From positions 4,340,501 to 4,404,500 of the forward strand of contig NZ_CP081903.1 of assembly GCF_020091405.1 (NCBI RefSeq): a stretch of DNA of 64,000 nucleotides. Direction: 5' to 3'. A model generated the notes under the pieces. It did not search any database. It had not been told where the DNA came from and worked only from the letters and a program-made list of their open reading frames with translations. This stretch comes from Bacteroides cellulosilyticus. Its GTDB lineage: Bacteria; Bacteroidota; Bacteroidia; Bacteroidales; Bacteroidaceae. The position numbers and the translations under genes are program-made. Shown in pieces: positions 17,602 through 26,595 of the stretch. Numbering within the stretch: the stretch's first letter is position 1; each line of letters opens with the position of its first letter.

Positions 17602-19689
17602 CTACTCGCGACGGAGCACGGGCAGGTTGCCGTCGGTGACTTCCCAAGTAGTGCCGAAATCCCAAGGGGTGAGGGTTTTGGTGCTGCCGGTGGGAATTGT
17701 GTAGCTATCCGCCCATCTACCCGATTCCTTCCACCACGAGGCGGCAGGCTTGGCACCGCAATCCGCACCGTCCGGTTTATCGAGTCCTTTATCTGTGAAA
17801 GTGCCCGATGTTGCCGAGGCATAGTTGTTGACTATGGTACCGAAAGTGCTTCCTGTAATACGGTGGATGTAGGTATTCGTCTGCCCATCCTTGCCTGATA
17901 TATTGCTGTTGAGTGCGGCGCAGTTGGCTATTTCGCTGATGTTATCTCCTGCAATGCCTCCCAAAGAGACGTACTGGACAATAGCCGCACTTTCTATCTT
18001 TCCGGTGGCATAACAATTAAAGATAGAACCATGATTAAGTCCCGCGATGCTTCCGGCAGAAAGTTCACCCATCTTTCCCGTTGCAGTCACCGTGACGTTG
18101 GAGATGCAATCGGTAACGGTGCCGTAGATATACCCACAGATTCCTCCCGCGTAGTAATTTGCGTTTTCATCCGTGCCGTTCACCGTTATCTGCCCGTCCA
18201 CCCGCAGGCGGCGCACTTCTCCTTCAATACAAGCAAAGAGAGAAATAAAGTAACCGCCGGCCATGTTGAAATCTGCCCGTATGGGCTTCACCCCATTGAG
18301 AGTAACGGTATGCCCTCCGCCATCGAATGTTCCGGAGAAACCCTCACCTTGACCGCCTCCATAGTCGTAATAGATAGCCTCCCAGTCATCGAGCACCAGG
18401 TCGTTGCAGAGGCGGTAATGCTTCTTCCGACTTTTGTCACTCGCCCCGATGTCCTTCATCCCCTGCGCATCCGTGATAAGAATCGGATTGTCTTTGGCAG
18501 AGCCGTCGCCCGACCACTGGGCATAGAGGGTGAGGTCTCCGGCAGGCATCGTCAGCGTGCTGCCCGCGGCATAAAACTCGCCTCCGCCTCTGGGCAGGGT
18601 GTTCCATCCCACAAAGGTTTTGCCGCTTGGGGGTGTCAGAGCGTTGCCGTAGGGCAGGGATGTCGTGGCGCCTTCAAAGACTTTGTCGCCCGCTATCGTG
18701 CCGCTGCCGCCGTTGGGGGCGAAGGTCAGGGTGCGGGCTTCCTGCAGGGTGATGTCCTTGCTGCCGCCGCTCGTCCAGTCATCAATATCGGCTTGGCCAA
18801 CTGTGATGCCGGTGCGCTCCACGGTCACATTAAAGGTATAGGAGGTGGAGGGGGCAAGGGCTTCGCCTGCCGTGCCGGCCGGGAAAGTGAGCGCGGCGCC
18901 GAAGGTGTTATCGCCCAGCTTCAGTTGCAGGCGCATGGAACTTACCGCCTGCGGCCAGAGGATGGCGATGCCTGTGATCTGTCTCCCGATGGTGGAGGTG
19001 GGCAGGTTTTCGAGGTTGGACACCGTGCCTGTGGCTTTGGCTTCACCGGTGGAGGTGTCGAAGGTTCCCTCCGTTGCCAGTTGGGTGAGGGTGTAGGTCA
19101 GCCCGTTCGGGAGCGCTGTTCCGGCACCCGCCTTGAAGTTCAGGATGAGGCGGCTCATGCGGTGTGAAAACCGGAAATCGACCTTCGGGTTGCTACTTTG
19201 GGCTGTCCGCTGCGCCCAGAGGTAGTCGATGGCGGGCAGGTTCTCCGGGCTCTGGTGGGCGGCGGTGAGGGTTCGGGTGATGACGCCGTTGTTGCCGGGC
19301 TTGGTGCCGTTCGCGCCCTCGTAGGGGTAGTAAGCGGTGAAGGTCGTGGGGGACTTGTCCTGAAAGTAGATGGTGTTGTCTTCGTCCGCCGCACCGGGTA
19401 CGGGGCTGAACACGCTGCCGTTGGTCTTGTAGCGGATATTGACATAGTTTGTCTTCCCATTCACGGAAGAGGTGGAAATGCCGATACAGTCATCGACATC
19501 CCATACCGTGTTTGCGGCGCGGGAGGACACCACGTTGTCTGTCTTGCCGACAGAAGCGGTGATGATAGCTGCGTTCGAGGTGTTGCCTCCGGGTTCGTTT
19601 TCCTCCCCGCTGCATCCTGCGGTCAGGAGGAGGGAGATTGCCGCAACGGAGACGGCGGCAATGTGGCGGATGGATGTGAATGGTTTCAT
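17602..19689 (-). CDS. fimbrillin-family lipoprotein with InlB-type and GLUG repeats
   Basis: A 695-residue lipoprotein (lipobox LTAGC, Cys about 26). Residues about 35-310 are a fimbrillin-like module (SSRAANTVWDVDDCIGIS, HQSPENLPAIDYLWA, FRFSHRMSRLILNFKAG, TSYTFNVTVERTGI). Residues about 322-392 match a Listeria-Bacteroides/InlB B-repeat (LTFAPNGGSG...GKTFVGWNT...LTLYAQWS). Residues about 395-640 contain GLUG-type repeats. This mosaic of modules is typical of Bacteroides surface adhesins. It is probably the first gene of the three-gene fimbrillin operon, and the sharp GC-rich block ends just upstream of it. Ligand unknown. Confidence 0.78.
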   Translation of the reverse strand: MKPFTSIRHIAAVSVAAISLLLTAGCSGEENEPGGNTSNAAIITASVGKTDNVVSSRAANTVWDVDDCIGISTSSVNGKTNYVNIRYKTNGSVFSPVPGAADEDNTIYFQDKSPTTFTAYYPYEGANGTKPGNNGVITRTLTAAHQSPENLPAIDYLWAQRTAQSSNPKVDFRFSHRMSRLILNFKAGAGTALPNGLTYTLTQLATEGTFDTSTGEAKATGTVSNLENLPTSTIGRQITGIAILWPQAVSSMRLQLKLGDNTFGAALTFPAGTAGEALAPSTSYTFNVTVERTGITVGQADIDDWTSGGSKDITLQEARTLTFAPNGGSGTIAGDKVFEGATTSLPYGNALTPPSGKTFVGWNTLPRGGGEFYAAGSTLTMPAGDLTLYAQWSGDGSAKDNPILITDAQGMKDIGASDKSRKKHYRLCNDLVLDDWEAIYYDYGGGQGEGFSGTFDGGGHTVTLNGVKPIRADFNMAGGYFISLFACIEGEVRRLRVDGQITVNGTDENANYYAGGICGYIYGTVTDCISNVTVTATGKMGELSAGSIAGLNHGSIFNCYATGKIESAAIVQYVSLGGIAGDNISEIANCAALNSNISGKDGQTNTYIHRITGSTFGTIVNNYASATSGTFTDKGLDKPDGADCGAKPAASWWKESGRWADSYTIPTGSTKTLTPWDFGTTWEVTDGNLPVLRRE

Positions 19690-20012
19690 GTGTTATCTGT
19701 CTTTTAGAGTTTATAATTCCGATGCTATGAATGTGCTTAGTGTGCCCGGTTTCACCCCGGTTTTGTCGTAAGCCGGGATGAAGGTAGGTAAAGTATCTGA
19801 AAGTGAACTCTCAAAATAGGTATTTAAACTCCCAAAATAGGAATCGACTGTGCCGCAGTGAGTTACAATGCACTGTTTCCCCCCCTTTGAGATACTGCGG
19901 AAATAGCCTGGCGGCATGCCGGTGCGCCCGGAGCTTCCTCTATTGAGTACAAAACACGGGCTGTTTCGTCTCCTCTTTTAGAATATAGTATGTACCAACC
20001 GAACCCCTATTC
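19690..20012. other. 323-base gap between divergent fimbrillin and GH127 genes
   Basis: This should contain promoters for both directions, but I see no clean TTTG...TAnnTTTG pair. The only notable structure is a 14-base direct repeat, ACTCYCAAAATAGG, at 19806-19819 and 19827-19840. Its AATAGG core is shared with the 23-bp tandem units at 2517. No gene is supported here. Confidence 0.4.
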
Positions 20013-22112
20013 ATGAGACAGATTAAACTGATACTTCTCTTAGCTTCCGCCTCCGTCACGGCAGCACTCGCACAGAGCAACGGACTGACGGATATGAGCC
20101 GGAGCCGCTACGCCCGGATGGTGAACACCGGCATCGACGCCGTGCACTGGACGGATGGCTTCTGGGCAGAACGTTTCGACGTGTTCAGCCGCACCTCCCT
20201 GCAAAGCATGTGGAACACCTGGAACACACCCGACGTCTCCCACGGATTCCGTAACTTCGAGATTGCCGCAGGCATCAGCCAGGGCGAACACTGGGGGCCG
20301 CCCTTCCACGACGGCGACATGTATAAATGGATGGAAGGCGTAGCCTCAGTCTATGCCGTCAACAAAGACCCCGAACTGGACAAGCTGATGGACCGTTTCA
20401 TAGCCTGCGTCGTAAAAGCCCAGCGGGCGGACGGATATATCCATACCCCGGTCATCATCGGCGAACTGAACAAAGGCATCGACACCCATGCCCTGCCGGA
20501 AGAACCGCACGGGCAAACAGTCGTCGGAACCAAGGTGGGTGCCGAAGACGAGAAAGGAGCCTTTGCCAACCGGCTGAACTTTGAAACCTACAACCTGGGA
20601 CATCTGATGATGGCCGCCATCGTCCACCGCCGTGCCACCGGGAAGACCACCCTTTTTGAGGCAGCCGTTCGTGCCACCGATTTCCTTTGTCATTTCTATG
20701 AGACCGCTTCCGCCGAATTGGCCCGTAACGCCATCTGCCCTTCCCATTATATGGGCGTAGTCGAGATGTACCGCGCCACGGGGAATCCGCGTTACCTGGA
20801 ACTGTCGAAGAATCTGATAGACATCCGGGGGATGGTGGAAAATGGTACGGATGATAATCAGGACCGCATTCCTTTCCGCGAACAGTACCGGGCGATGGGG
20901 CATGCGGTGCGTGCCAATTACCTGTATGCCGGGGTGGCGGATGTGTATGCCGAAACCGGCGAAGAGCAATTGATGAAGAATCTGACCCGTATCTGGAACG
21001 ACATCGTCACCCGGAAGATGTACGTGACCGGGGCTTGCGGTGCCCTTTATGACGGAACTTCGCCCGACGGCACCTGTTATGAGCCGGATAGTATTCAGAA
21101 GGTACACCAAAGCTATGGCCGCCCTTACCAATTACCCAATAGCACAGCCCATAATGAAACCTGCGCCAACATCGGCAATATGCTTTTCAACTGGCGCATG
21201 CTGGAGGTGACGGGAGATGCCAGGTATGCGGAGATAGTGGAGACATGTCTTTATAACAGCGTTCTGAGTGGTATCAGTCTGGACGGAAAGAAGTATTTCT
21301 ATACGAATCCGCTCCGCATCAGTGCCGACCTGCCTTATACACTTCGCTGGCCGAAGGAACGGACGGAGTATATCAGTTGCTTCTGTTGCCCGCCCAATAT
21401 GCTGCGCACACTCTGCCAGGCGCAGAACTATGCTTATACACTGGGTGCCGAAGGCATTTATTGCAACTTGTATGGCGCGAATATATTGACTACAAACTGG
21501 AGAGATAAAGGGGAAATTGCTTTGACACAGAAGACCGCTTATCCCTGGGAGGGCAATGTACGTGTAGAGTTCGACCGGGTGCCCCGCAAGGCCGGAGCGT
21601 TCTCCCTTTTCCTCCGCGTACCGGAGTGGTGCGGGAAAGCCACGCTCACCGTAAATGGAGAGCCGGTTCCGGTTGCCGCAAAAGCAAATACGTATGCGGA
21701 GGTAAAACGTACCTGGAAGAAGGGGGATGTGGTAGAGTGGGTGATGGATATGCCTGTCCGCTTGCTTGAGGCTCATCCGCTGGCGGAGGAAATACGCAAT
21801 CAGGTAGTGGTGAAGCGCGGGCCGCTGGTATATTGCTTGGAGAGCGCGGATATGGCAGGTGGCGAAAGCATTGACAATGTACTGATCCCTGCCGATATTA
21901 AGTTTGTTCCAAAGAAAGTGACGGTTGCGGGCAGTCCGGTTGTCGCCCTTGAAGGCAAAGCCCGTCTGATTTCATCCGATTCCTGGGAAGGGGTACTTTA
22001 CCGGCCTGTCGGTTCCGCCGGGAAGACGGTGGATATCCGTTTGATTCCTTACTATGCCTGGGGGAATAGGGGGAAAGGGGAAATGACCGTTTGGATGCCG
22101 CTGGGGAGATAA
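20013..22112 (+). CDS. GH127 glycosidase (aceric acid hydrolase / beta-L-arabinofuranosidase family)
   Basis: A 699-residue secreted protein with a signal peptide (about residues 1-20). The (alpha/alpha)6 barrel of GH127 is complete. The zinc and nucleophile site expected for the family is intact: Glu382 and Cys384 in NETCANIGN, and Cys458-Cys459 in FCCPPNMLR. As I recall, the characterised HypBA1 equivalents are Glu338, Cys340, Cys417 and Cys418. Followed immediately by GH141 and GH78, it matches the BT1003-BT1002-BT1001 order I recall from the B. thetaiotaomicron RG-II locus, where BT1003 removes L-aceric acid from side chain B. Aceric acid is therefore the preferred substrate guess over L-arabinofuranose. 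It is the first gene of a plus-strand run that continues to 39.9 kb. Confidence 0.85.
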   Translation: MRQIKLILLLASASVTAALAQSNGLTDMSRSRYARMVNTGIDAVHWTDGFWAERFDVFSRTSLQSMWNTWNTPDVSHGFRNFEIAAGISQGEHWGPPFHDGDMYKWMEGVASVYAVNKDPELDKLMDRFIACVVKAQRADGYIHTPVIIGELNKGIDTHALPEEPHGQTVVGTKVGAEDEKGAFANRLNFETYNLGHLMMAAIVHRRATGKTTLFEAAVRATDFLCHFYETASAELARNAICPSHYMGVVEMYRATGNPRYLELSKNLIDIRGMVENGTDDNQDRIPFREQYRAMGHAVRANYLYAGVADVYAETGEEQLMKNLTRIWNDIVTRKMYVTGACGALYDGTSPDGTCYEPDSIQKVHQSYGRPYQLPNSTAHNETCANIGNMLFNWRMLEVTGDARYAEIVETCLYNSVLSGISLDGKKYFYTNPLRISADLPYTLRWPKERTEYISCFCCPPNMLRTLCQAQNYAYTLGAEGIYCNLYGANILTTNWRDKGEIALTQKTAYPWEGNVRVEFDRVPRKAGAFSLFLRVPEWCGKATLTVNGEPVPVAAKANTYAEVKRTWKKGDVVEWVMDMPVRLLEAHPLAEEIRNQVVVKRGPLVYCLESADMAGGESIDNVLIPADIKFVPKKVTVAGSPVVALEGKARLISSDSWEGVLYRPVGSAGKTVDIRLIPYYAWGNRGKGEMTVWMPLGR

Positions 22113-22153
22113 ATACAGATCCGCGTCGTCCGCATATCTATAATCAAATCATT

Positions 22154-24016
22154 ATGTCGAATAGAAGAATCATACTAATAACTGCCTTGTCGCTCCTCAC
22201 CCTTGTAGGGCATGCAGGCGATATTTGGGTTTCCCCACGTGGAAATGATCAGAATGATGGTACCCGCCAATCTCCGAAGGCAACACTGACCTCCGCCCTG
22301 CGTCAGGCACGCGAGTGGCGCCGGACAGGAGATAATCGTGTGCAGGGAGGCATCACAGTATATATGGAGGGTGGTGTCTATTCCCTCTATGAACCGGTAT
22401 TCGTTCGTCCTGAAGATAGCGGGACGCGGGAATCGCCCACCGTTATCCGTTCCGTTCCGGGCGAGGATGCCGTATTAAGTGGCGGTACGCCCATCAGGAA
22501 CTGGAAGAGACAAGGAAAACTATGGGTGGCGGATGTACCGATGTTCAATGGCCGTCCGCTGGATTTCCGCCAATTGTGGGTGGATGGGCGGAAGGCCACG
22601 CGTGCCCGTGATGTGGAGGACTTTGAGAGGATGCATCGCATTTGCAGTGTCGATGAGAAGACTGAGACGCTTTATGTGCCTGCCGCCGCCGTTCGTCAGA
22701 TTACGGATGGGAGAGGCGCGTTAAAGTCAAGATACGCCGAAATGGTGCTTCACCAGATGTGGTGTGTGGCCAATCTCCGGATTCGTTCGGTGCAGGTTCT
22801 GGGAGACAGTGCGGCAGTCCGTTTCCATCAGCCCGAGAGTCGTATCCAGTTTGAACACCCCTGGCCGCGCCCCATGGTGACGACCGACGGGCACAATTCA
22901 GCTTTCTATCTGACCAATGCACGCGAACTGCTGGATGTTCCGGGAGAGTGGTATCATGATATAGATACCCGTAAACTTTATTATTATCCGCGTGAGGGAG
23001 AAGATATGCAATCGGCGGAAGCGGTTGTGCCTGCCATTGAGACATTGGTGCAAGTTGAAGGTACTTTGGATCGCCCGGTTACTAATCTTCGTTTCGAGCG
23101 GATCACTTTCTCCCATACCACCTGGATGCGTCCTTCCGTAAAAGGGCACGTCCCCCTTCAGGCCGGTATGTATCTGACGGACGGGTATCGCATCACCCCG
23201 AAGATGAAACGGGATTACAGGAATCATCCGTTGGATAACCAGGGCTGGCTGGGACGTCCTGCGGCGGCAGTTCGGGTGGTTGCTGCCGGGGCGATAGATT
23301 TTGAACGCTGTCATTTCGAACATCTGGGCTCCACAGGGTTGGATTATGAAGAAGCGGTGCATGGGGGAATCGTCCGTGGTTGCCTCTTCCGTGATATTGC
23401 GGGGAATGGCTTATTGGTCGGGAGTTTCTCCCCGGCTGCCCACGAGACACATCTTCCGTACGATCCTGCCGACCGCCGCGAAGTGTGTACACATCAACGA
23501 ATCGAGAACTGTTATTTTACGGAGACGGGTAACGACGATTGGGGCTGCCTCGCCATTGCCGCGGGATATGTAAGCGACATCCATATCGTGCACAATGAAA
23601 TATGCGAAGTGCCTTATAGCGGCATCAGCCTTGGCTGGGGATGGACTCAGACTGTGAATTGCATGAAGAACAATCAGGTTCATGCCAATCTGATCCATCA
23701 CTATGCGAAGCATATGTATGATGTGGCAGGTATTTATACGTTAGGTTCCCAGCCCAAGACATACGTGACGGAGAATTGTGTGCATAGCATTTATAAGCCG
23801 GGTTATGTGCACGACCCCAACCACTGGTTCTATCTCTATACCGATGAGGGTTCGTCTTTCATCACCGTCCGCGATAACTGGACGGAAGGGGAGAAGTATC
23901 TGCAAAACGCCAACGGCCCCGGAAATGTGTGGGAGAATAACGGGCCGGGAGTGGATGCGGCAATCCGTGAGCGGGCAGGGCTGGAAGAGGAATATAGAGG
24001 CTTGAAGAATGAATGA
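22154..24016 (+). CDS. GH141 alpha-L-fucosidase-like parallel beta-helix enzyme
   Basis: A 620-residue protein. The start chosen is ATG 22154, because it opens a clear signal peptide (MSNRRIILITALSLLTLVGHAG); an in-frame ATG at 22091 would overlap GH127 and add a non-signal tail. The mature protein begins DIWVSPRGNDQNDGTRQSP, typical of right-handed beta-helix glycosidases, and later coils carry FERCHFEHLGSTGLDYEEAVHGG and IHIVHNEICEVPYSGISLGWG. GH141 is the family of BT1002, an alpha-L-fucosidase acting on RG-II side chain A (from memory). Its TGA stop is the first part of a hairpin element whose tip reads AATGATAATTTAGCGG. Confidence 0.8.
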   Translation: MSNRRIILITALSLLTLVGHAGDIWVSPRGNDQNDGTRQSPKATLTSALRQAREWRRTGDNRVQGGITVYMEGGVYSLYEPVFVRPEDSGTRESPTVIRSVPGEDAVLSGGTPIRNWKRQGKLWVADVPMFNGRPLDFRQLWVDGRKATRARDVEDFERMHRICSVDEKTETLYVPAAAVRQITDGRGALKSRYAEMVLHQMWCVANLRIRSVQVLGDSAAVRFHQPESRIQFEHPWPRPMVTTDGHNSAFYLTNARELLDVPGEWYHDIDTRKLYYYPREGEDMQSAEAVVPAIETLVQVEGTLDRPVTNLRFERITFSHTTWMRPSVKGHVPLQAGMYLTDGYRITPKMKRDYRNHPLDNQGWLGRPAAAVRVVAAGAIDFERCHFEHLGSTGLDYEEAVHGGIVRGCLFRDIAGNGLLVGSFSPAAHETHLPYDPADRREVCTHQRIENCYFTETGNDDWGCLAIAAGYVSDIHIVHNEICEVPYSGISLGWGWTQTVNCMKNNQVHANLIHHYAKHMYDVAGIYTLGSQPKTYVTENCVHSIYKPGYVHDPNHWFYLYTDEGSSFITVRDNWTEGEKYLQNANGPGNVWENNGPGVDAAIRERAGLEEEYRGLKNE

Positions 24017-24195
24017 TAATTTAGCGGCAAAGCCGCTAAATTAAGTTACGAGCTACGAGCTACCAGTAACGAGTTGCTGCGCTGTACTCGTGGGCGAATA
24101 ATAATTCGCCCGGCTATCACGCCGAAAGGTACTTGTCACTTGTAGCTTGTAGCTCGTTACTTATCGCGCTTTGCGCGATAAATTATCATTTACCA
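24014..24195. repeat. Nested hairpin element (GCTACGAGCTACC family), copy 1
   Basis: The outer tips AATGATAATTTAGCGGC and GCGATAAATTATCATTT pair with each other, and each also starts a local hairpin. Between them, ACGAGCTACGAGCTACCAGT-type units pair with CTTGTAGCTTGTAGCTCGTT. In the middle is a further palindrome, GGGCGAAT-AATA-ATTCGCCC. The element begins inside the GH141 stop codon and fills the 214-base gap before the second GH78 gene. Its tips match those of the elements at 6632 and 8485. Confidence 0.8.
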
Positions 24196-24230
24196 AACTT
24201 CTACAATCATAACTCAAATATATAGTAGCA

Positions 24231-26486
24231 ATGAAGAACAAATGGATAATAACCTTGGCTGCCATGTCATTGGCCGCCTGCACCTCAGCCCAGACCTGGA
24301 TATGGTATCCGGGCGATTATGAAATATGGTTAGGCAATCAGATGAATAACCGCCGCACGGAGCGCGGTGCCTTTTTCCCTCCTTTCTGGAAGACCGACAG
24401 CCACTATGTAGTCGTGGAATTCAGCAAGCAACTGAACCTTTCCGAACCGGAAGAGATCTTCATTGCCGCCGAAGGAAAGTATAATGTTAAGCTGGATGGG
24501 AAACTCCAATTCGGTATGCCGGAAACCTTATTGCTTCCGGCCGGGAGACATAACCTGAATATTAAAGTCTGGAATCAGTCGACTCCTCCTGCCATCTACG
24601 TAAAAGGTAAGACCGTAAACTCCGATGCTACCTGGCGCGTGACTTATGAAGACAAGGAATGGATTGACGAAAGCGGCAAAGCCAGTGACACCTCCGCCAC
24701 CATCTATATGGATGCCGGATGCTGGAACTTTGACGGAGCCACCGAGCGTCCTTCCCAATTCCGGCTGATGCGGACCCCCCATCAACCCACCTCCCGCACC
24801 GCGCAACCCGAAGGAGGCATCCTCTATGATTTCGGAAAAGAAACATTCGGTTACCTCACTCTGAAGAATCTCTCCGGCAAAGGCATCATCGACATCTATT
24901 ACGGTGAAAGTCCGGAAGAAGCGAAAGACAAGGCATACTGCGAAACGTTGGATAAACTGCAACTGGAAGCGGGGCAAGTCACCGACCTTGCCATCCGCCG
25001 GACATCCCCCTTATCCTCTTCCGAAAACGGGCGTACATCCTCGTCCTCTTCCTCTTCCTCTTCCTCTTCCGAAAACGAGTATACCCTGGAGAATAGCAAA
25101 GCTTTCCGCTACGTCTACATCACCCACGAACCGGGCGTGCAGATAGGCGAAGTAGCCATGCAATACGAATACCTTCCCGAAGAATATCGTGGAAATTTCC
25201 GTTGCAACGACGAAGAGTTGAACCGCATTTGGGAAGTGGGTGCCTACACCATGCACCTCACCACCCGCGAGTTCTTCATCGATGGCATCAAGCGCGACCG
25301 TTGGGTGTGGAGCGGAGACGCCATCCAAAGCTACCTGATGAACTACTATCTCTTCTTTGACAGTGAGTCGGTGAAACGCACCATCTGGTTGCTTCGCGGC
25401 AAAGATCCTGTGACCAGTCACAGCAATACGATTATGGATTATACATTCTACTGGTTCCTCAGCGTCTACGATTATTACCTGTATAGTGGTGACCGGCAGT
25501 TCGTCAATCAACTCTATCCACGTATGCAGACTATGATGGATTATGTATTGGGACGCACCAACCGGAACGGCATGGTCGAAGGTATGTCCGGTGATTGGGT
25601 ATTTGTGGACTGGGCGGACGGTTATCTGGATAAAAAGGGAGAACTCTCCTTTGAGCAAGTCCTGTTCTGCCGGAGTCTTGAGACCATGGCGCTCTGTGCA
25701 GGGTTGGTGGGAGACCGGACCAACCAACAGAAATATGAAAAACTGGCTACCGCCTTGAAAGCCAAACTGGAAACGACATTCTGGAATGCCTCGAAACAGG
25801 CCCTTGTACATAACAGCATCAATGGTGCTCAGAGCGATGCCGTCACCCGTTATGCCAATATGTTTTCCGTTTTCTTCAACTATCTGAGTCCGGAGAAACA
25901 GCAGGCCATCAAACATTCCGTTCTTTTGAATGACAGCATCCTGAAGATCACGACTCCCTATATGCGCTTTTATGAGTTAGAAGCCCTTTGTGCGCTTGGT
26001 GAACAAGAAACAGTGATGCAGGAAATGAAAGCGTATTGGGGAGGAATGTTGAAAGAAGGTGCCACTTCCTTTTGGGAAAAATATAATCCGGAGGAAAGCG
26101 GTACGCAGCATCTTTCCATGTATGGTCGTCCTTATGGGAAGAGTCTGTGTCATGCCTGGGGAGCAAGTCCTATTTATCTGATCGGCAAATATTACCTGGG
26201 AGTGAAACCTGTGAAAGAAGGCTATAAGGAATTCTCTATAACTCCGGTACTGGGAGGTCTGAAATGGATGGAAGGCAGTGTACCTACACCGAACGGAAAT
26301 ATACATATCTATATGGACCGAAGAACGGTTAAGGTACGCGCGACCGAAGGCAAAGGTTATCTGACGATAAAAAGCCGCCGGCAGCCAAAGGCCAATATCG
26401 GAACTGTGGAAAAGATTGATGAGAATACCTGGCGCCTCCGGATAGATACTCCGGAAGAGAGAATTGTTACCGGATTGAAGGACTGA
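24231..26486 (+). CDS. GH78 alpha-L-rhamnosidase (lipoprotein)
   Basis: A 751-residue protein with a lipoprotein signal (lipobox LAAC, Cys17). It has an N-terminal jelly-roll region (about 20-320), an (alpha/alpha)6 barrel with TTREFFIDGIKRDRWVWSGDAIQSY and GDWVFVDWADG, and a C-terminal beta domain with LCHAWGASPIYLIGKYYLGVKP. It matches GH78 and, by position after GH141, resembles BT1001, an RG-II side-chain rhamnosidase (from memory). At residues about 263-283 there is an unusual run of serines between two copies of a short peptide (SSSEN). At DNA level this is an expanded TCCTCT microsatellite between direct repeats of CTCTTCCGAAAACG. Confidence 0.87.
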   Translation: MKNKWIITLAAMSLAACTSAQTWIWYPGDYEIWLGNQMNNRRTERGAFFPPFWKTDSHYVVVEFSKQLNLSEPEEIFIAAEGKYNVKLDGKLQFGMPETLLLPAGRHNLNIKVWNQSTPPAIYVKGKTVNSDATWRVTYEDKEWIDESGKASDTSATIYMDAGCWNFDGATERPSQFRLMRTPHQPTSRTAQPEGGILYDFGKETFGYLTLKNLSGKGIIDIYYGESPEEAKDKAYCETLDKLQLEAGQVTDLAIRRTSPLSSSENGRTSSSSSSSSSSSENEYTLENSKAFRYVYITHEPGVQIGEVAMQYEYLPEEYRGNFRCNDEELNRIWEVGAYTMHLTTREFFIDGIKRDRWVWSGDAIQSYLMNYYLFFDSESVKRTIWLLRGKDPVTSHSNTIMDYTFYWFLSVYDYYLYSGDRQFVNQLYPRMQTMMDYVLGRTNRNGMVEGMSGDWVFVDWADGYLDKKGELSFEQVLFCRSLETMALCAGLVGDRTNQQKYEKLATALKAKLETTFWNASKQALVHNSINGAQSDAVTRYANMFSVFFNYLSPEKQQAIKHSVLLNDSILKITTPYMRFYELEALCALGEQETVMQEMKAYWGGMLKEGATSFWEKYNPEESGTQHLSMYGRPYGKSLCHAWGASPIYLIGKYYLGVKPVKEGYKEFSITPVLGGLKWMEGSVPTPNGNIHIYMDRRTVKVRATEGKGYLTIKSRRQPKANIGTVEKIDENTWRLRIDTPEERIVTGLKD
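25015..25079. repeat. Serine-coding microsatellite within GH78
   Basis: Four to five tandem TCCTCT hexamers (about 25037-25070) are bounded by the direct repeat CTCTTCCGAAAACG at both ends. All units are multiples of three, so the tract codes for serine in frame. The matching flanks suggest a small duplication followed by slippage expansion. Confidence 0.8.
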
Positions 26487-26595
26487 GAAGCAGTATGTGA
26501 GTACAAACGGGTACTTGCTGCGTCTTTTTACTATAAACTCTCCTCTTTCCCTTCTTCCGTAGAAAAAGAGAGAGACAGTAATCATAAATAGAAAT

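Noticed and set aside
18031..19167. Long plus-strand frames opposite the fimbrillin genes (also 16145-17065)
   Set aside because: High GC keeps antisense frames open; the minus-strand lipoproteins have signals, lipoboxes and recognised modules.
20346..21131. 261-codon frame opposite GH127
   Set aside because: Antisense to a complete GH127 with an intact zinc site; no recognisable product.
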